Assembly: GCA_945869825.1 (NCBI GenBank)
Contig: CAMBQF010000003.1
Coordinates: 1 to 52,934, forward strand
Direction of reading: 5' to 3'
DNA: 52,934 bases
From: Chitinophaga pinensis
GTDB lineage: Bacteria; Bacteroidota; Bacteroidia; CAMBQF01
The notes beneath the pieces are model-generated. The model saw only the letters and a list, made by a program, of their open reading frames with translations, had not been told where the DNA came from and did not search any database. Below, piece after piece: positions 41,911-50,677 of the stretch (the stretch's first letter is position 1; every line of letters begins with the position of its first letter). A program made the translations under genes and the position numbers.

Positions 41911-42270
41911 GCACCCCTTCCCCCCAAAGGGGGAGTTAATCCACCAATTATTTTAGTTGACAAAGGGCATGTTGAGGTTGTACCTTTGCATAAAACTGAA
42001 CTATGCCGTTACTACCCCTCCCCCTCTCCTAAAATTAATCCGCAGAATTGATAGCTTCTGCTACCGCCGGAAGGGTTTGAGGGTGCAATAAAAAGACTCC
42101 CTCCCCCTCGCAAGCTCGGGTACTCCCTCTTAGAGGGAGATTTAAAAAAAACAATCCGCAGAATTGATAGCATCTACTACCGCTGCAAGGGTTTGAGAGA
42201 TTCTATTTATACCTCCCCGCCCTAAAGGGCACCCCTCTTACATTAGGAGGGGAGTTTAAAAAATATACCA
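41911..42270. repeat. Repeat-rich spacer between deacetylase 2 and ileS
   Basis: There is no gene in this 360-base stretch. It carries palindromic C/G-rich elements (CCCCCCAAAGGGGG near 41920, CTCCCTCTTAGAGGGAG near 42123, GCCCTAAAGGGC near 42220, CCCCTC/GAGGGG at about 42232-42253). Two 45-base direct repeats, at 42037-42081 and 42153-42197, differ at only a few positions and both begin AATCCGCAGAATTGATAGC. The element family is the same as in the rpoN/ABC spacer and the GT-C gene. Confidence 0.75.
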
Positions 42271-42281
42271 ACTAAAAACCG

Positions 42282-42289
42282 TATCTTTG
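42282..42289 (+). promoter_or_regulatory. Probable -7 promoter element of ileS
   Basis: TATCTTTG, a full match, ends 19 bases before the ileS ATG. The only -33 candidate (TTTA) is 23 bases upstream. No T-box-like leader can be seen in the 19-base leader. Confidence 0.5.
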
Positions 42290-42308
42290 CACCTATTTTT
42301 TACAGACC

Positions 42309-45300
42309 ATGCAAAAGCAAGTATATACCGAATATAAAGGCCTTAACCTACCCAAGATAGCTGAAGAAATATTGGCGTTTTGGGAGAAGGAAGGCATATT
42401 CGAAAAGAGCATAACTACCCGCGAGGGCAGCCCGCAATTTACATTTTACGAAGGACCTCCTTCGGCTAACGGCCTGCCGGGCATACACCACGTTATGGCC
42501 CGCAGCATTAAAGATATTTTTTGCCGCTACCAAACCCTTAAAGGCTTTCAGGTAAACCGCAAAGCCGGTTGGGATACCCATGGCCTGCCTGTAGAGCTGG
42601 GCGTGGAAAAAGCTTTAGCCATAACCAAAGAAGACATTGGCAAAACCATTAGCATAGAAGACTATAACAAAGCCTGCCGCGCCGATGTAATGAAATATAC
42701 CGACCTATGGGCCCGCCTTACCAAGGAAATGGGCTATTGGGTAAACATGGAAGACCCCTACATTACCTACGAAACCGACTATATGGAGACCGTATGGTAC
42801 CTTTTGAAAATGTTTTTTGAGAAGGGGTATCTATACAAGGGCTACACCATACAGCCATACTCTCCCGCAGCAGGTACGGGGCTTAGCAGCCACGAGTTGA
42901 ACATGCCCGGCACCTACAAGGCAGTAAAAGACACTACGGTTGTAGCACAGTTTAAAATACAAGATGTAGATAAACTGCCCTTTACACCCACACATGAGGC
43001 GTTTTTCCTTGCCTGGACCACAACACCGTGGACATTACCATCGAACACCGCGTTAGCCATTGGTGAGAAGATAGATTATGTTGCCGTAGAAACATTAAAC
43101 CCATACACTTATAAGCCTGTTGTTGTAGTAATGGCAAAGGCGCTGATGGGTAAATACTTCCCTGAGAAAAACGCCGAATTGAAGTTTGAAGACTTTAAAG
43201 AAGGCGATAAAAACATCCCATTTCGCTTGGTTGGCGAGTTTAAAGGCAAAGACCTTGTTGGCATACGCTACGAACAGTTGATGCCCTACGCGCAACCAAT
43301 AGAAGGCGATGCCTTCCGCGCAGTTGCAGGTGATTTTGTAAGTACCGAAGATGGTACGGGTATCGTTCACATTGCTCCAAGCTTTGGTGCTGATGACTTC
43401 CGCACGGCTAAGCAAAACGGCATAGGCGCGTTAACATTGGTTGACCTGCGTGGCCGTTTTACCGATAACGTTGGCGAGTTTGCCGGCGAATATGTGAAGG
43501 AGCAATACCTTACCGACGAAGAAAAAGAAGCAGAACGCGCCAAGCAGGGCCGTGATAAATACCTGAATGTTGATGAGCGCATTGCCATCAAACTAAAGAC
43601 AGAAAACCGCGCGTTTAAAGTAGAAAAATACGAGCATAACTATCCCCATTGCTGGAGGACTGACAAGCCTGTTTTATACTATCCTCTTGACTCGTGGTTT
43701 ATCAAAACAACAGCGGCCAAACCGCGCCTGATAGAACTTAACAAAACCATAAACTGGATGCCTGAAAGCACCGGCAGCGGCCGCTTTGGCAACTGGCTGG
43801 AGAATTTGCAGGACTGGAACTTATCGCGCAGCCGCTACTGGGGCATACCATTGCCGCTGTGGATTAGTGAGGACAAGATGGAAACCACCTGTATAGGTTC
43901 GGTTGAGGAACTGAATAAAGAGATTGATAAAGCTATAGCTGCAGGGGTAATGAGCGGTAATCCGCTTAACCGCCCCGATGGCAGTGTTGACCTGCATAAA
44001 CCGTTTGTTGACGAGGTAATATTGATTAGCCCAACAGGTCAAAAAATGTACCGCGAATCGGACTTAATAGACGTGTGGTTTGACTCTGGTGCTATGCCTT
44101 ATGCCCAGCTACACTGGCCTTTTGAGAACCAGGATAAGTTTAAAACAATGTTCCCTGCCGATTTTATTGCAGAGGGCGTTGACCAAACCCGCGGCTGGTT
44201 TTTTACATTGCACACCATTGCGGTAATGCTGTTTGACAGTGTTGCTTATAAAAACGTTGTATCGAACGGGTTGGTGCTGGATAAGAACGGCAATAAAATG
44301 TCGAAGCGTTTAGGCAACGCTGTTGACCCGTTTGAAACCCTTGGCAAATATGGCCCCGATGCTACCCGCTGGTACATGATAACCAACGCGCAGCCTTGGG
44401 ACAACCTTAAGTTTGACGTAGAAGGCATTGGCGAGGTGCAACGTAAGTTCTTCGGCACGCTATACAACACCTACTCGTTTTTTGCGCTGTATGCCAATAT
44501 TGACAAGTTTGTAATAGACGAAAATAACCTGGTGCCTGTTGCTGAGCGCAGCGAGCTTGACCGTTGGATACTATCTAAACTACACAGTCTTATAAAGCTG
44601 GTAACAGAGCAACTGGATGCATACGACCCAACACCGGCTGCACGCGCTATAGACGAGTTTGTGGGTGAGCATTTAAGTAACTGGTATGTACGTTTAAGTC
44701 GCCGTCGTTTTTGGAAAGGGGATATGAACCCCGATAAGAAGGCCGCTTACGAAACACTATATGAGTGCCTTAACACAGTAGCCCAGTTGATGAGCCCTGT
44801 GGCCCCGTTTTTTGCCGATTGGTTGTACCAAAACCTTAACGCTGCGGGCGAAGGCAAACCAGAATCGGTACACTTAACATTTCTTGCTAAAGCCGACGAA
44901 AAGTTTATAGACAAAGCACTGGAAGAGCGTATGGAGCTGGCGCAGAAAATAACATCGCTTACCCTTGCTTTGCGCAAAAAGGTAAACATACGTGTACGCC
45001 AGCCATTGAATAAAATAATGGTGCCTGTATTGAATGATGACTTCCGCAAAAAAGTGGAAGAGGTGAAGGGGTTAATATTATCAGAAGTAAACGTTAAGGA
45101 ACTGGAATTTTTGGTTGATACCGGATTCCTTGTTAAGAAAATAAAGCCCGACTTTAAAGCCCTTGGCCCTAAGCACGGTAAGCTGATGAAGTCTATAGCG
45201 GCTGTAATTGGCACATTTACTAAAGAGGATATTACCGAGATAGAAACGCACGGCTACAAAGACATTACTGTTGAAGGCCAGCCTATAAAGCTGGAAGCCA

Positions 45301-45665
45301 ACGATGTGGAGATACTGACCGACGACATACCGGGATGGGTGGTAAACAGCTGGAACGGGGTAACTGTGGCGCTGGACATAACCCTGACCGAGCAGTTAAA
45401 AGAAGAAGGCATAGCCCGCGAATTGGTAAACCGTATACAAAATATAAGGAAAGACCTTGACTATGAGGTAACTGACCGCATTGAAGTGTTAATACAACAT
45501 CATGATTTGATTGCCCCGGCTGTGCTAAATAATTTCGAGTATATTTGCGCCGAAACTTTAGCAGGGCATTTAGAGTTAAAGCCTTTGTTAAATGCGGGAG
45601 AAGCAGTAAACGTTGAGGTAGACGAAAACGTTGAAACCCTTATCCTTATTAGTAAACTTAATTAG
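42309..45665 (+). CDS. ileS: Isoleucyl-tRNA synthetase, long (type 2-like) form with GIHH signature
   Basis: 1118 residues, longer than the about 940-residue E. coli enzyme and similar to the eukaryote-like IleRS2. It charges tRNA-Ile. The KMSKR loop is at 663-667. The ATP-binding HIGH signature is changed: after PSANGLP the sequence is GIHH (residues 58-61), a GxHH arrangement in place of HxGH. The CP1 editing domain lies at about 200-430 (WTTTPWTLPSNTAL), and an anticodon-binding domain follows the catalytic core. There is a small ATG-proximal leader. The start MQKQVYTEYKGLNLPKI is typical for Bacteroidota. The DksA-like gene follows 28 bases later. Confidence 0.97.
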   Translation: MQKQVYTEYKGLNLPKIAEEILAFWEKEGIFEKSITTREGSPQFTFYEGPPSANGLPGIHHVMARSIKDIFCRYQTLKGFQVNRKAGWDTHGLPVELGVEKALAITKEDIGKTISIEDYNKACRADVMKYTDLWARLTKEMGYWVNMEDPYITYETDYMETVWYLLKMFFEKGYLYKGYTIQPYSPAAGTGLSSHELNMPGTYKAVKDTTVVAQFKIQDVDKLPFTPTHEAFFLAWTTTPWTLPSNTALAIGEKIDYVAVETLNPYTYKPVVVVMAKALMGKYFPEKNAELKFEDFKEGDKNIPFRLVGEFKGKDLVGIRYEQLMPYAQPIEGDAFRAVAGDFVSTEDGTGIVHIAPSFGADDFRTAKQNGIGALTLVDLRGRFTDNVGEFAGEYVKEQYLTDEEKEAERAKQGRDKYLNVDERIAIKLKTENRAFKVEKYEHNYPHCWRTDKPVLYYPLDSWFIKTTAAKPRLIELNKTINWMPESTGSGRFGNWLENLQDWNLSRSRYWGIPLPLWISEDKMETTCIGSVEELNKEIDKAIAAGVMSGNPLNRPDGSVDLHKPFVDEVILISPTGQKMYRESDLIDVWFDSGAMPYAQLHWPFENQDKFKTMFPADFIAEGVDQTRGWFFTLHTIAVMLFDSVAYKNVVSNGLVLDKNGNKMSKRLGNAVDPFETLGKYGPDATRWYMITNAQPWDNLKFDVEGIGEVQRKFFGTLYNTYSFFALYANIDKFVIDENNLVPVAERSELDRWILSKLHSLIKLVTEQLDAYDPTPAARAIDEFVGEHLSNWYVRLSRRRFWKGDMNPDKKAAYETLYECLNTVAQLMSPVAPFFADWLYQNLNAAGEGKPESVHLTFLAKADEKFIDKALEERMELAQKITSLTLALRKKVNIRVRQPLNKIMVPVLNDDFRKKVEEVKGLILSEVNVKELEFLVDTGFLVKKIKPDFKALGPKHGKLMKSIAAVIGTFTKEDITEIETHGYKDITVEGQPIKLEANDVEILTDDIPGWVVNSWNGVTVALDITLTEQLKEEGIARELVNRIQNIRKDLDYEVTDRIEVLIQHHDLIAPAVLNNFEYICAETLAGHLELKPLLNAGEAVNVEVDENVETLILISKLN

Positions 45666-45693
45666 TGTAACCCATAATAACCTATAATAAATT

Positions 45694-46128
45694 ATGGCAA
45701 AGAAAGTAGTTACAAATGACAAACCTGCGGCTGAAAAAACCAGCTACAGCCATGAAGAGCTGATGGAGTTTAAGGAGATAATCAACCGTAAGCTTGAAGA
45801 AGCGCGCACTGACTACGACCTTTTGGTTAGCTCTTTTTCTAACAAAGATGACCATGGTACTGATGATACTTCGCCAACATTTAAATTGTTAGAAGAAGGC
45901 TCTGAGGTTCTTTCTAAAGAAGAGACAGGCCAGCTTGCTACCCGCCAGAAAAAATTTATTGAGAGTCTGGAAGCAGCTTTGGTACGTATACAAAACAAAA
46001 CATACGGTATTTGCCGTGTTACAGGTAAACTTATACCTAAAGAGCGCCTACGCATTGTGCCCCACGCTACCCTTAGCATGGAAGCTAAAATGCAACGTAA
46101 TGACTTTAACACCAGCAGCGGAGACTAA
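45694..46128 (+). CDS. TraR/DksA-like protein with a degenerate zinc finger
   Basis: 144 residues. An N-terminal coiled coil (HEELMEFKEIINRKLEEAR) and helix ending in LVRIQNKTYGICRVTG are typical of DksA/TraR proteins that bind in the RNA polymerase secondary channel. The zinc-finger region reads YGICRVTGKLIPKERLR followed by VPHATLSMEAKMQ: only Cys 107 of the expected four cysteines remains, the others being Thr, Leu/Ser and Ala. This degenerate form seems common in Bacteroidota. It is cotranscribed with ileS and followed by a terminator. Whether it still answers ppGpp is unknown. Confidence 0.85.
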   Translation: MAKKVVTNDKPAAEKTSYSHEELMEFKEIINRKLEEARTDYDLLVSSFSNKDDHGTDDTSPTFKLLEEGSEVLSKEETGQLATRQKKFIESLEAALVRIQNKTYGICRVTGKLIPKERLRIVPHATLSMEAKMQRNDFNTSSGD

Positions 46129-46147
46129 TTATTAAACACGATTTTTT

Positions 46148-46177
46148 AGCCCCGGCACGAAAGTCACCGGGGCTTTT
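46148..46177 (+). terminator. Terminator after the DksA-like gene
   Basis: AGCCCCGG/CCGGGGCT perfect 8-bp stem with an 11-base loop, followed by TTT. It lies only 7 bases before the lspA ATG, so read-through or re-initiation must supply lspA, or the hairpin is partial. Confidence 0.6.
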
Positions 46178-46184
46178 GTATAGT

Positions 46185-46868
46185 ATGAAAAAGCCTTTGC
46201 TAATAATATTCCTAGTACTGCTTATAGACCAGACTATAAAGTTTTGGATTAAAACGCATATGTACATAGGCGAATCGATTAAGGTACTGGGTGATAAATT
46301 TCAGATATACTTTATTGAAAATAACGGTATGGCCTTTGGCATGGAACTAGGTGAAACCGACTATAGCAAACTAGCCCTTAGCCTTATACGCATTGTGTTT
46401 GTTACTGGCATAGCGTGGTATTTATACAAAATAACAAGCAGTAAAGAGAAAGCGCCCAATGGTTTAATAGTTAGCCTGTCGCTGATATTTGCCGGTGCTA
46501 TAGGTAATATTATTGATAGTATGTTTTATGGCCTGCTGTTTAGTGCCAGCCCCGAGGGAACCCCTATTGTGGCTGAGTTTTTGCCCGCAGGTGGCGGCTA
46601 CGCCCCGTTTTTAAAAGGGCAGGTGGTAGATATGCTCTACTTCCCCTTATTTACCATTGAGCATATGCCCAACTGGATACCATTTATAGGTGGAGAGCGT
46701 TTTAGCTTTTTCAGCGCTATATTTAACATTGCAGACAGCGCAATTACCGTTGGAGTACTAATGATGCTGTTCTTCCAAAAGCGCTATTTCACATCGAAAA
46801 ATGTGATAAATACGAAGCCAGCTACAACTAAAGTAGAAAACGCCGAACCAGGCCAAAACCCTAAATAG
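46185..46868 (+). CDS. lspA: Lipoprotein signal peptidase
   Basis: 227 residues from ATG 46185; the TTG at 46176 lies in the terminator T-run. LspA cleaves prolipoproteins after lipidation. Four membrane helices, with the catalytic aspartates in GAIGNIIDSMFYG and FNIADSAITVG, and the conserved ENNGMAFG. It is about 60 residues longer than the E. coli enzyme, mainly in the periplasmic loop between the two Asp motifs (SPEGTPIVAEFLPAGGGY region), which is normal for this phylum. The many lipoproteins in the window (at least four) are likely substrates. Confidence 0.95.
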   Translation: MKKPLLIIFLVLLIDQTIKFWIKTHMYIGESIKVLGDKFQIYFIENNGMAFGMELGETDYSKLALSLIRIVFVTGIAWYLYKITSSKEKAPNGLIVSLSLIFAGAIGNIIDSMFYGLLFSASPEGTPIVAEFLPAGGGYAPFLKGQVVDMLYFPLFTIEHMPNWIPFIGGERFSFFSAIFNIADSAITVGVLMMLFFQKRYFTSKNVINTKPATTKVENAEPGQNPK

Positions 46869-46870
46869 GG

Positions 46871-47050
46871 CTACTTAGGGAATATCACGTAGCGGAATAG
46901 TAGAATAAATAAACAGATGATGAACATGAAAATAGACAAACGGTTAATGCCGTGCATCATCCGTAAGTTAAAGTTTGGCCTTGGGGCGCCTTCTTGTGGC
47001 TTAGCAAAAAAGGTGCGCAAATCAAGGTAATGAAGTACTTTTTTCCACAT
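46871..47050 (-). CDS. DUF6728-like 59-residue membrane protein
   Basis: 59 codons from ATG (47050) to TAG (46871), in what would otherwise be a blank spacer. Residues 1-38 are basic and polar (MWKKVLHYLDLRTFFAKPQ, later NFNLRMMHGINRLS), and 39-57 form a single membrane helix ending in the basic FPK. The sequence MMHGINRLSIFMF matches my memory of the Bacteroidota-specific DUF6728 family. It is convergent with lspA (2 bases apart) and upstream of no same-strand gene; the glycosyltransferase gene 42 bases above ends before it. Function unknown. Confidence 0.8.
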   Translation of the reverse strand: MWKKVLHYLDLRTFFAKPQEGAPRPNFNLRMMHGINRLSIFMFIICLFILLFRYVIFPK

Positions 47051-47092
47051 AGTGCGTATACTGTAATAAAATATAAAGGTAGTAAAATTGTG

Positions 47093-48697
47093 CTACTTAA
47101 TAATATGCAACAGGTAGTGTTTTTCCAGCGTTTGGTTGCGGGTGGCAGGGTTAAGGAATCTGGCCGATAGCATTACAATATGGTAATGGTTAAACAGCTT
47201 TTCTTCTGCTACATTTAGGCCCTTTGCTTTTACTTCGTTGTAGCCTGCTTCGTCGGTTACCAGCCATACATCGCCGGTTAAGGTATCGGGTGTTGTTTCG
47301 GCAATAATGGTGCGTGTATAAAACTCGAAAGCATGGCCTAGGGTATGGTAATAGCGAATGTTGTTTACTGATATTTTCTTTTCTACCACATAGTGCGCCA
47401 TAACGCTGCTGCTATGGTATTGCAATAGTTGTGGATAGATGTAGCTATTCATAATCCCATTGAATATAGCCAATGCAAACAAGCCCGGAAACAGCAGACG
47501 GACAATGCCGTTTGTTTTAAAGAACAGCCATAATGCAAAGCCTGCAACGGCTGCTATTATTGCCCATAATACAATGTTCTGCATTGGGAAAAACCATATG
47601 CAAAACAACCCGATAACAACCAATGCAAGCACAACAACAAACAGGTGCAGGTAGCGGAATATGCGCTCTGTGCTAATATCCAGACCTGTAACGTAGCTTG
47701 CAGCCAACAATGCGCCAAACGGGGCTACTACAAATATGTAGTGTGGCAACTTGTAGTGCGACATTGACAGGGCGATAAACGGCAGCGTAAAACCCGCCAG
47801 CAACAATACCTGCCTGGCATAGCGCTGCGCGAATTTGCTTTTAAGTACCAGCCAAACATTGTTTGCCCAAGCCCAATACGCCAGCAACGAGAATGGCAGA
47901 AATGCCCATAAAAAAGTGTGTACAAAAAAGAAATAACCGGCATCATTTTTCCATACATTCTCGCCCGTAATGCGGCCAAAGCTTTGAGTCCAAAAGAAAA
48001 AGAGCGGCCCATCAGCCCCATACTGCTTATAAAGCCCATACACCATTGGAGCCAGTAGAATACCAATAATACCTAAGCCTATTAACCATCGGGGATTGAA
48101 GATGGTTTTATAATCGCGTTTGTAGAGTAAATACGTGCCCAAGGCTAACACAGGAACCATAATACCCAACGGGCCTTTGGCCAGCATACCTAAAGCTACA
48201 AACAGAAAGCCAATGATGAAATGGAACGGCTTTTTGGTATCAATATATTCAAACAAGGCCCAAACGGCTGTGATGACTGATGCCGCCAACATTGTATCGG
48301 TGCGGACATCGTTATTAAAGCTATACCAAGCCTGACAACCGTAGAGCATAAGGGCAGCAATTTGTCCGGTTTGCTTGGTGTACAGCTTTTTGCCCAATGC
48401 ATAGGTTGTATATACACCCATAAGCGTAAACAAGAACGATGGCAACTTGTAGGCAAAATTAGATACCCCAAACAGCTTAAACATAAGTGCTGAACACCAA
48501 AACAGTAAAGGTGGTTTGTCTAGGTAATTTTGGTGGCGATGCATTACCTGTAGCCAGCTGCCCTCGTCGGCCATTTCGCGGCTAATGTTTGCATACTGCG
48601 CGGCATCAACCTCCATCACATCAACAAACAACCCTACTATGTATACAATAGTAAAAGCTATAAATGCCCAAGGGAGTATCTTGCTAAACTTGTTCAA
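47093..48697 (-). CDS. GT39/ArnT-family membrane glycosyltransferase
   Basis: 534 residues with about eleven membrane helices. The first periplasmic loop carries VDAAQYANISREMADEGS and NYLDKPPLLFWCSA, the ArnT/PMT-type signature with the catalytic Asp. Such enzymes transfer a sugar from a polyprenyl-phosphate donor to a lipid or protein at the outer face of the inner membrane, for example 4-amino-arabinose to lipid A. The donor might come from the GT2 enzyme at 35583, but they are 11 kb apart. It lies directly downstream of coaE (one base apart) and is probably cotranscribed with it. Confidence 0.88.
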   Translation of the reverse strand: MNKFSKILPWAFIAFTIVYIVGLFVDVMEVDAAQYANISREMADEGSWLQVMHRHQNYLDKPPLLFWCSALMFKLFGVSNFAYKLPSFLFTLMGVYTTYALGKKLYTKQTGQIAALMLYGCQAWYSFNNDVRTDTMLAASVITAVWALFEYIDTKKPFHFIIGFLFVALGMLAKGPLGIMVPVLALGTYLLYKRDYKTIFNPRWLIGLGIIGILLAPMVYGLYKQYGADGPLFFFWTQSFGRITGENVWKNDAGYFFFVHTFLWAFLPFSLLAYWAWANNVWLVLKSKFAQRYARQVLLLAGFTLPFIALSMSHYKLPHYIFVVAPFGALLAASYVTGLDISTERIFRYLHLFVVVLALVVIGLFCIWFFPMQNIVLWAIIAAVAGFALWLFFKTNGIVRLLFPGLFALAIFNGIMNSYIYPQLLQYHSSSVMAHYVVEKKISVNNIRYYHTLGHAFEFYTRTIIAETTPDTLTGDVWLVTDEAGYNEVKAKGLNVAEEKLFNHYHIVMLSARFLNPATRNQTLEKHYLLHIIK

Positions 48698-48698
48698 A

Positions 48699-49286
48699 TC
48701 AGCTGTTTCGTAATAGTTTGTCTAATGCTAATACCTGTGCTATAACAGGGACGTTTCCTTCATTCCAAATAACATAATCGGCGTGGGTCAGTTTTTGGGT
48801 TTCGTCCCACTGGTTTTTTACGCGGGCCAGCACCTCATCGCGGGTGGCATTGTCGCGCTGCATAACCCGGTGCAGTCGGGTTTTTTCATTAGCCGCCACC
48901 AATATGCTTTTATCCAGTTGCTTGTAAGCACCACTTTCAAAAAGTATGGCTGCTTCGTAAATTATGTAAGGAGAATTTTTATTCTCTGTTAACCAAATAG
49001 GTAAGCCTGCACGCACGGCAGGGTGTACAATAGCATTCAGCTTGGCCAATGCATCTGGGTTATTGAAAACCAGAGCCGCCATTTTAGGCCTGTCAAGCTT
49101 GTCGGTGGCATACATATCAGCACCAAAGGTTTCTTTAATTTGAGCAACAACGCTTGGGTCTTGGTCGGTGATGTTGCGGGCAACCTCATCGGCATGGTAA
49201 ACAGGAACGCCCAAGGCCTTAAACACCTTGCACACGGTAGACTTGCCGCTACCAATGCCACCGGTTATGCCAACTTTTAAGGTCAT
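48699..49286 (-). CDS. coaE: Dephospho-CoA kinase
   Basis: 195 residues. It carries out the last step of coenzyme A synthesis, phosphorylating dephospho-CoA at the 3' position. The P-loop GITGGIGSGKST is at residues 6-17, followed by PVYHADEVA with the conserved Asp, and the lid region (RVMQRDNATRDEVLARV). Its start overlaps the end of the YbbR-like gene by 4 bases. The order DUF1573, YajC, YbbR, CoaE is conserved in many Bacteroidota. Confidence 0.96.
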   Translation of the reverse strand: MTLKVGITGGIGSGKSTVCKVFKALGVPVYHADEVARNITDQDPSVVAQIKETFGADMYATDKLDRPKMAALVFNNPDALAKLNAIVHPAVRAGLPIWLTENKNSPYIIYEAAILFESGAYKQLDKSILVAANEKTRLHRVMQRDNATRDEVLARVKNQWDETQKLTHADYVIWNEGNVPVIAQVLALDKLLRNS

Positions 49287-50278
49287 CGTTTCAGCAGGTA
49301 CCGCACACGGTCGTCTATAATGTTTACAGACGAGGTGTTCTTTGGGCTTTCGGCCACTGTAAGTTTTATATTATCGGCGGTTTGGGTAAGCACATTGCGG
49401 CAATCGGCCACTACCCTAAACTCGTTAGGTTTTATGCCAGCATAATAGCTAAGCGGCACACGGTATTTTACAATAGCCTTGGCCGGCACCAATACCACCT
49501 TAGCGCCCGGCGGCACATTAACCTGCTCAATAGGCACTTCCAGCGTACCTTCTGTAAACTCCTGCACATCAACCTTAACGCCAACCGTGTTGGGGCTCAT
49601 TTGTATTTCAGAACCAAAACCATTACGGGCAATTTTGACGCGGTCTTCAAAAGGCGCTTCAATATCGTCTTTAGTAAGCAATTCGGTCTCAACAAAATCA
49701 ATACGGTCTATTTGCGATTTTGGCCCGTTGATGGTAATACTATCGGGCGATATAACAGGTTCGGCCGAGAGCATGTACTGTTTCCTAAAATCAAATTCAG
49801 TTTTTAGTACCACGGCCACCTTTTTACCAGCTCTTTCGCTGGCGCTAACAAAAAGTGTATCGGGCTCTACCTTAAGCACCTTTGCATCATTACTAAGCTG
49901 GCGTGCAATAACCTCGGGCTTGTAGTTAAGCAACACATACGCCTCGTTACGGCGGTTGTTGCGGAATATGCGGTAGTTATTAAAATCAACGGTGATGGAA
50001 TGCGCTTCGTTACGAAAACGGTAACCTACAATATTGTACCCATAATCTTCCAGTTCTAAAGAAACCTGGCGAGGCAGGTTAACATCTTTAACCCCAAAGC
50101 TATTGGCATTTTGGTATAGCACCTCAAAATCTACCAACACCTTATACGGGCGGGTAAGGGCGGTAAGCACCCATAAAAAGCCTGCCACCACTACGCATAC
50201 ACCAAATGCCAAAAGCCTGCCGCCGGGCCTGAAAAGCTTGCGCAGGGTTCTGGATGTAAATATGTCGCCAATTTCCAC
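49283..50278 (-). CDS. YbbR-like (CdaR-like) domain protein
   Basis: 331 residues. An N-terminal membrane helix (about 20-38, LLAFGVCVVVAGFLWVLTAL) is followed by a periplasmic part built of YbbR-type beta domains (ISPDSITINGPKSQIDRIDFVETE is the most typical stretch, here quoted only by its first residues ISPDSITINGP). In Firmicutes YbbR/CdaR regulates the c-di-AMP cyclase CdaA; here no cyclase gene is adjacent, so that role is not supported. It lies between yajC and coaE in a conserved order. Confidence 0.85.
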   Translation of the reverse strand: MEIGDIFTSRTLRKLFRPGGRLLAFGVCVVVAGFLWVLTALTRPYKVLVDFEVLYQNANSFGVKDVNLPRQVSLELEDYGYNIVGYRFRNEAHSITVDFNNYRIFRNNRRNEAYVLLNYKPEVIARQLSNDAKVLKVEPDTLFVSASERAGKKVAVVLKTEFDFRKQYMLSAEPVISPDSITINGPKSQIDRIDFVETELLTKDDIEAPFEDRVKIARNGFGSEIQMSPNTVGVKVDVQEFTEGTLEVPIEQVNVPPGAKVVLVPAKAIVKYRVPLSYYAGIKPNEFRVVADCRNVLTQTADNIKLTVAESPKNTSSVNIIDDRVRYLLKR

Positions 50279-50314
50279 AGGGGAGCCGTTTAAGGCAAAT
50301 ATAACAAAAGCTTG

Positions 50315-50653
50315 TTAGCTAGCCTTGTTTAATGCTGCTGAAGCTTCTTGCGATATAGCGGTTTTGTCAATTTTAAGCTTGCCACCGCCCTCGGTTTCAA
50401 TAATTACAGTAGCATCGCTTATCTCGGCAATTTTGCCGTGTACGCCACCAATGGTAACTATTTTATCGCCTTTTTTAATTCCCTCGCGGAAAAGTTTGGC
50501 TTCTTTAGCTTTTTTAGTTTGGGGGCGAATCATAAAAAAATAAAACACCAAAGCCATCATACCCAACATAGGTAATAATGTGCCAAGGCCACCGCCGCCC
50601 TGGGCTCCGCCTTGTGGTGGGCCCATTAAGAAAATTGATAAAAGGGTTGTCAT
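50315..50653 (-). CDS. yajC: Sec translocon accessory subunit YajC
   Basis: 112 residues. A glycine- and glutamine-rich start (GPPQGGAQGGGG) precedes one membrane helix (LGMMALVFYFFMIRPQTKK, residues about 29-48), then the cytoplasmic domain with the diagnostic GDKIVTIGGVHGKIAEI. YajC associates with SecDF and the Sec channel and with the holin-like AcrB contacts in E. coli. It lies 36 bases upstream of the YbbR-like gene and 24 bases after the DUF1573 gene. Confidence 0.95.
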   Translation of the reverse strand: MTTLLSIFLMGPPQGGAQGGGGLGTLLPMLGMMALVFYFFMIRPQTKKAKEAKLFREGIKKGDKIVTIGGVHGKIAEISDATVIIETEGGGKLKIDKTAISQEASAALNKAS

Positions 50654-50677
50654 TTGTATGGTATATAATACTGATTT

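Noticed and set aside
42037-42197. CRISPR array at the 45-base direct repeats
   Set aside because: Only two copies, not identical, with a 71-base spacer that itself contains palindromic repeats, and no cas genes in the window.
46176-46184. TTG start for lspA
   Set aside because: It is part of the T-run of the preceding terminator; ATG 46185 gives the normal LspA N-terminus.
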